Part shown: positions 59,383 to 64,000 of the stretch, piece after piece
Position numbering within the stretch: the stretch's first letter is position 1
How the letters are laid out: each line of letters opens with the position of its first letter
Origin: Adineta steineri
Lineage: Eukaryota; Rotifera; Eurotatoria; Adinetida; Adinetidae
Reading direction: 5' to 3'
Assembly (NCBI GenBank): GCA_905250115.1
Contig: CAJNOI010000121.1
Coordinates: forward strand, 198,241-262,240
DNA length: 64,000 nucleotides
Made by a program: the position numbers and the translations under genes
Notes under the pieces: model-generated
Database searches by the model: none
Told to the model about the DNA's origin: nothing
Seen by the model: the letters and a program-made list of their open reading frames with translations, nothing else

Positions 59383-61122
59383 GATTGTAAAAAAAAACAC
59401 GTTCTTATAATTCTTCTTCTTCTTCTTTTTTTCCTATCTTACCATAGAGATAATATTAAATAAATGATGAAACAATGATAATGATAAAAGTAAGTATGAA
59501 TGAAAAAGATGATTTCCAATGAATAGCAGAAGTAGAAAAAAAGTATTTTTTAAGTGTGTCACTTCCGATCATGGATCATTTCGACGTTCGCATGTGTATC
59601 TGACGAGTGTGCTATCTATTTATTTCTTTTTTCCCCTTCATTCTCTCGTTTCTCTCTCTCTCTCTCTTCATCGTGATTGAAGACAAGAGCAAAGATAGAA
59701 GAGGAAATGGCAATAACAAAAAGGAGAGGGAGAGAGACAGAAACAAGAAAATCATAAAAAGTACAAAATTGCATGTCTAATAAAAACTTAATTCGAATTT
59801 ACTTCTTTTTTTTCTCTCTCACTTAACTGACAGGTAAAGATTTTATTGAAGAAAATGTCTGTAATCAAAGGTTATTGACAACTTGGAGATTTACCCGAGG
59901 CAATTTTTATTCTTCCATGAAAACCAAACACATGCACACAATGTATATATTTATCTATATGTTTAACAGATTGAGATTCCGGACATTGACACATGCATGC
60001 ATTTATGAAGAAGAAAAAAAGAAATCTAAAGATCATTTTTTTTCTTTACGTTTATATATATATAGATATTCTCTAATTTTAATTGTACTATTCATGTGCG
60101 CAACATGTCTTTCTTATACGATACTTTTGAATGTAAGAATTTGCTTGTCTTTATATCCTTTGAAGAGACGCAAGAAGTTGGTTCATTATATCATAAGTAT
60201 CGATAATGATGATGGTATTAGTCTATAATACAAAAGAAAAAAAAAGGAAATAATGATATCCTTATTGAAAAAAAAAATTCAGTTGTGATTTTCTCATGAA
60301 AATAATTTCCTGTTCAGTCAATAGCAAGGTCGTTGAGTAATAATGTCATCTTTTAAAAGATATTTATTCAACAAGAAAAAGTTTCAACGTTCATCAACTG
60401 TCATATATTTTATTCTTATGAAATAGTTATATATATCTAGTTGGATTAAATTTATAAATATTCTAATCATATGTAAATGATGGATATAAATCGATTTTTT
60501 TTGCTATTACAAGTCTATCGTCTTTTTGTCTCTTGTGTACATCAATTTATCGAGCTTTAATTTATTATATGATATTAAAAGAATAGAATATGTTCATCGA
60601 GAAAGTTTGATTATATGACAAAAAAGAAGGAGAAGAAGAAAGATGATGCTTTTAGAACTTTTTTAGACAATAGTAAGATTATCTAAATGTATAGTTAATT
60701 ACCGAACAAGTATTCATTTACTTATTGAAAAAAAATCTAATTGGATGATTGTTTATGAAGTGTCACAGATGATTCCGGTCATTTTTCAAAGAAAATTGAA
60801 CTATATGATTCTATTTCAACTGATAATCTATGAAAGCGATAGATTTTTACATAACGCATGATCTTAATCGATTGTTTTTTCATATCTATATGAAAAATAG
60901 AAAAATAACCACTTGAATTTAATCCTGCAACAATTGTTTTGAGAATTGAGTATTATAACAATGAATTTAATAGGAAAAAGAATAGTTGCGATAATCTTCA
61001 TTTCTATACGCGTGAAAAAAAAGTGATTTTTAGTATCACGAATTAATCAATAATAAATTATAGAACCAGTGTCATATATGTAATCCATATCGATTAATCA
61101 TTTGAATGATTATATGACAACA
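59383..61122. other. Intergenic between innexin and tRNA
   Basis: Contains a CTCTCT tract (about 59645-59670) upstream of the innexin and otherwise AT-rich DNA. The one long frame (59875-60228) lacks domain-like composition and is not accepted as a gene. Confidence 0.45.
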
Positions 61123-61196
61123 GGTCCCTTAGCTCAGCTGGTTAGAGCGCCGTGCTAATAACGCGGAGGTCATGAGTTCGATCCTCATAGGGACCA
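61123..61196 (+). tRNA. tRNA-Ile (anticodon AAT)
   Basis: A 74-base cloverleaf including discriminator A: acceptor stem GGTCCCT/AGGGACC, D-arm TAGCTCAGCTGGTTAGAGC (A box), anticodon loop CTAATAA with AAT at 61157-61159, and T-arm GGTTCGATCC-type B box (GAGTTCGATCC). No intron. The A and B boxes are canonical for Pol III. No CCA is encoded, as expected for a eukaryote. Confidence 0.96.
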
Positions 61197-61200
61197 GATT

Positions 61201-61212
61201 TCTTTTTTTTTT
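61201..61212 (+). terminator. Pol III poly-T terminator of tRNA-Ile
   Basis: A run of T (TTCTTTTTTTTTT) begins a few bases after the tRNA 3' end, the normal RNA polymerase III stop signal. Confidence 0.8.
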
Positions 61213-61716
61213 GAAACTTTTTCTTATGTAAGATTAACTTATTACCTAAATATCTTAACAGCAGCAGGCAGGAATGAAAAAATAGAACGTAATGACGTCT
61301 GTTGCTTTTGTATTTTGCTCATTATTTCTTTCATAACAATAACAAACAAAACTTCAAGTTCATTTTGTTTTCCAATATAAGAATTTTATCTAATTAACAA
61401 AAATCTTTAAGTTAAATAAAATACTATATCTATGTTGTATAGCGACACTCTATAGTCAAGAGATAGAGGTCGTATTATAATTATTTTTAAATTTTATGAT
61501 TTTTAATATAAATAAAATGAAAATCTTGATAATTTTCATGAAAATAATATTGAATATTAATTTTCCTCCTCTAATGACGGTAACTATAGTAACAAGGTCA
61601 GACGAGAAAATTTCATGAAAAGAAAAAATGCGGTTAAGAAAGGAGAAAAGAAGAGAAGAGAAGAAAAAAAACTTCGATGGTGCTAGTAGTTTAATTAGAA
61701 AATAAAACGTTTTGAA
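61213..61716. other. Intergenic, upstream of CEP152-like gene
   Basis: AT-rich, no gene seen. A purine-rich GAAGAGAAGAGAAG tract lies at about 61640-61660. Confidence 0.4.
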
Positions 61717-64000
61717 ATGGAATTTAATTCAGGTGTTAGTATGTTTTTACCTGATTCAATTGGGCTTAATGAAAATGATTTTGATGAAGAAGATAATGAA
61801 GATATTGTTCATGAACAAACAAATCAAAATGAAGTTTGTTAATATAAAAAATCCCATAAATAGATAAAGATATTTTTTTGTTATTAGATTGTTGAATTAA
61901 TTATGGCTGCTTTTGAAGGACATGAAGAACCATCTGATGGTGACGATGATGAAGATGATGAGGATGATGATGATGACGATGAATCAATGAATACATCAAA
62001 TTTAAGTCATCATCATCATCATCATATATCTAATGATCATGAAATATTAAATACAAATAATAATAATAACAATAATAATAATGAACATTATGTTCAACAA
62101 CAGCAACAGCAACAACATGAGTGAGATTTTATTCAAACTGATTATTTGTTTTTATAGTAGAAGACAGACATGTTTAAAGTTTACACATACATGTATTTTT
62201 GAGGTTTCTTGAAATTTCTGCTAGCAAATAATATATATATATATATGTAAATAGGAATTTGTTTGATATAATTAAATATCGAATGAGATTTAGTAAAGAA
62301 TCTTTTCATTTAATCGAATTCTACTATGTATACATAATCGAATGCTATTATTACTAAAAAAAGCAGTTTAATAGAACACGATCGTAATTTATATATTGCA
62401 CTCAGAGTATTCAGATATGCATCGAGAATTTTCCAGGTTTGCGATCCTTTCACCCTCATAATATACAATATGAAAAGTACTGAGATGTTATTATGCTCAA
62501 ATAATACAAACCTAATAGTTTTCCTATTACTTGAGATCTTAGTAAAATTTAAACTTTTATTCAATATTCTAATTATTAATATTTTTAATTAAGAATATTA
62601 TATCGAAATCATTTATATCAACAACCTTTATACTCCACTCCAGCTGTATCCACTCCACCACCATTAGTTCCGCCATCAGCTACAACAGATGTTCGTCGAG
62701 TATGTATTTATTTATCTCTTTCATCTCATCATTTATTTTTCAATTCAGTTTGATGATCATACTCAATATACCCAAGCACGTTATCAACAATTTAATGATC
62801 ATAATAAAACTGAACAAGAAATTCCATTTACATCGAAAAGTTCTGCTTTAGTTCATTATCAAAATCCAAATCGTCAATTAAATCATACAGCATCAACAAC
62901 AGCTGTACAATATTTTGATTCATTACCTACAATAGATCTAAGTGATCCAATGCAAACACAATATATGTATCAAACATCAACAATGAATTCATCTGATGCA
63001 CAAAATCAAATAAATAAATATCGTATTTTATGTAATGCTAAAGATCGACGAATAACTGAACTTGAAAATCTTTCTACGCAATTAAATGAAAAATATAAAA
63101 GTGAAATACGTGTACTTAAACATAAAAATGAATTAAGTGAACGTAAGTTATAAAAAAATGAATGAATTGTGTTTAAATTTATATTTAAGGAGCTAAATAT
63201 GATTCTGATCAACGTTATCAGTCTATAACTAGACAATGTGAAGAATTAATTGAAACAAATAATCAATTACAACGAACAATAAAAGATGCTGAATTACGAA
63301 TTCAACAATTAGAAGGAAATAAAACACAAGTAAAATAAAAATAAACTTTTAAATAATAATAAAATTGTTTTCTTTATAAAGCTTGAACAAAAATTAGATG
63401 AAGCTGAATCAATAATTGATTCACTTCATAAAAGAGTGAATGAATTACAAAAATTTGATACAATTGCACGTACACAACAAGATTGTGAACTTGTTTTAGC
63501 TAGTACACGTGAAAAACATGAACAAGAAATACTTAATCTTAATGAAAAATTGCAAATGATACAAATGAATTTACAAGAAAAAGTATGAAGAAAAATTTTT
63601 ATTATAGAAATAATAGAAAGACAATTTAATTTATTTCTAGACAACAGAAGTTGATGAACTTCGTATGCAACTTGAAACTGCTTGTAAAAATAATGAAAAA
63701 GTATGCATTAAATTTTAATTTCGCTATTAGAAACATATATATCTTTTAGGCTATCTTTGAAAGAATGGAATCAATTAGTAATTTAAATCAACGATTACAT
63801 GACTGTCAAAGACAATATACTGATTTATTATCAAGTAAATCAATGGAAACATTTAATGAAACAGAAACAAAAAGACAATTAATGCGTTTAACAGAAGAAA
63901 AAGAAAAAGTTGAATATACATGCCAAGAATTACAGGTATGTCATATGATCTAAACGTATGTGACTACAGAAAATATGTATGCGAATATAGGTAGAATCAT
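61717..64000 (+). CDS. CEP152: CEP152/Asterless-like centriole duplication protein, 3' end beyond window
   Basis: Visible exons: 61717-61833, 61888-62120, 62594-62699, 62749-63142, 63190-63329, 63382-63582, 63641-63700, 63750-63935 and 63991-64000 (open). The N-terminus is acidic (NDFDEEDNEDI and a long Asp/Glu run), followed by a His6 run, an Asn run and Gln repeats. A Pro/Thr linker and a continuous coiled coil come next. The order matches CEP152: acidic PLK4-binding start, then INKYRILCNAKDRRITELENL (compare LNKAKERQLENL), TREKHEQEILNLNEKLQ, and NLNQRLHDCQRQYTDLLSS, which resembles the KCAHLLQS segment. CEP152 recruits PLK4 to centrioles. Coiled coils are prone to false matches, so orthology is likely but not certain. 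About 480 codons are visible. Confidence 0.6.

Noticed and set aside
59875-60228. 117-codon plus-strand frame downstream of CT-rich DNA
   Set aside because: No homology, no splice context, AT-driven composition; treated as chance.
1-64000. CRISPR array, bacterial operon elements or ribosome-binding sites
   Set aside because: Every recognised gene has spliceosomal introns and the sequence is eukaryotic; no regularly spaced repeats were seen.
1-64000. A spliced-leader RNA gene to accompany the proposed trans-splicing
   Set aside because: I saw no candidate short gene with a leader plus donor and Sm site; its absence here does not test the idea because such genes usually lie elsewhere.

Overview
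The window is nuclear DNA from a small, AT-rich animal genome. Genes are compact and carry many short introns (mostly 45-70 bp, GT...AG, T-rich 3' ends). The gene set is clearly metazoan: innexin, proprotein convertase, tachykinin-type GPCR, aquaporin, nuclear receptor, UBR5 and STRAD. Intron size, base composition and the mix of piggyBac and hAT relics fit a rotifer, most likely a bdelloid, but that placement is inference. Three runs of N (10, 10 and 100 bases) are assembly joins.

Layout. 1-5 kb (minus strand): a secreted Ser/Thr-rich protein cut by the window edge, an OTUB1-type deubiquitinase, and a stand-alone secreted Hint-domain protein. 5.9-9.6 kb (plus): an aquaporin with three interchangeable first exons. 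11.3-12.2 kb: a decayed piggyBac element with TTAA ends. 12.9-29.7 kb (plus): a tight head-to-tail series of RTF1 (Paf1 complex), UBR5 (HECT E3, its middle lost at a 10-N join), NUBP2 (Fe-S assembly), STRAD (LKB1 pseudokinase), DCTN4 (dynactin p62) and a GM2-activator-like ML protein. 29.7-31.9 kb (minus): an NR1J/DHR96-like nuclear receptor. 32.6-40.2 kb (plus): a TMEM53-like protein, a piggyBac MITE, ZNRD2, NOP53 and MRPS30/mL65. 41.3 kb: a small acidic unknown. 42.8-46.6 kb: a PC1/3-type convertase, convergent with a tachykinin-like receptor (46.8-48.2 kb, minus). 50.0-51.5 kb: a secreted unknown. 55.0-55.8 kb (minus): a CFAP107-like ciliary protein entering a 100-N gap. 57.7-59.4 kb (minus): an innexin. 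61.1 kb: tRNA-Ile(AAT). 61.7 kb to the end: a CEP152/Asterless-like centriole protein, open at the window edge.

Two patterns stand out. First, almost every plus-strand gene in the tandem series has a T-rich tract plus AG a few bases 5' of its ATG, with no visible upstream exon, whereas isolated genes mostly lack this. That is what spliced-leader trans-splicing and operons would look like. Second, introns of UBR5, STRAD and DCTN4 hold short hAT-type MITEs, several with intact 8-bp target duplications. Reconstructed reading frames close in frame through all the exons given, so the main gene models are internally consistent.
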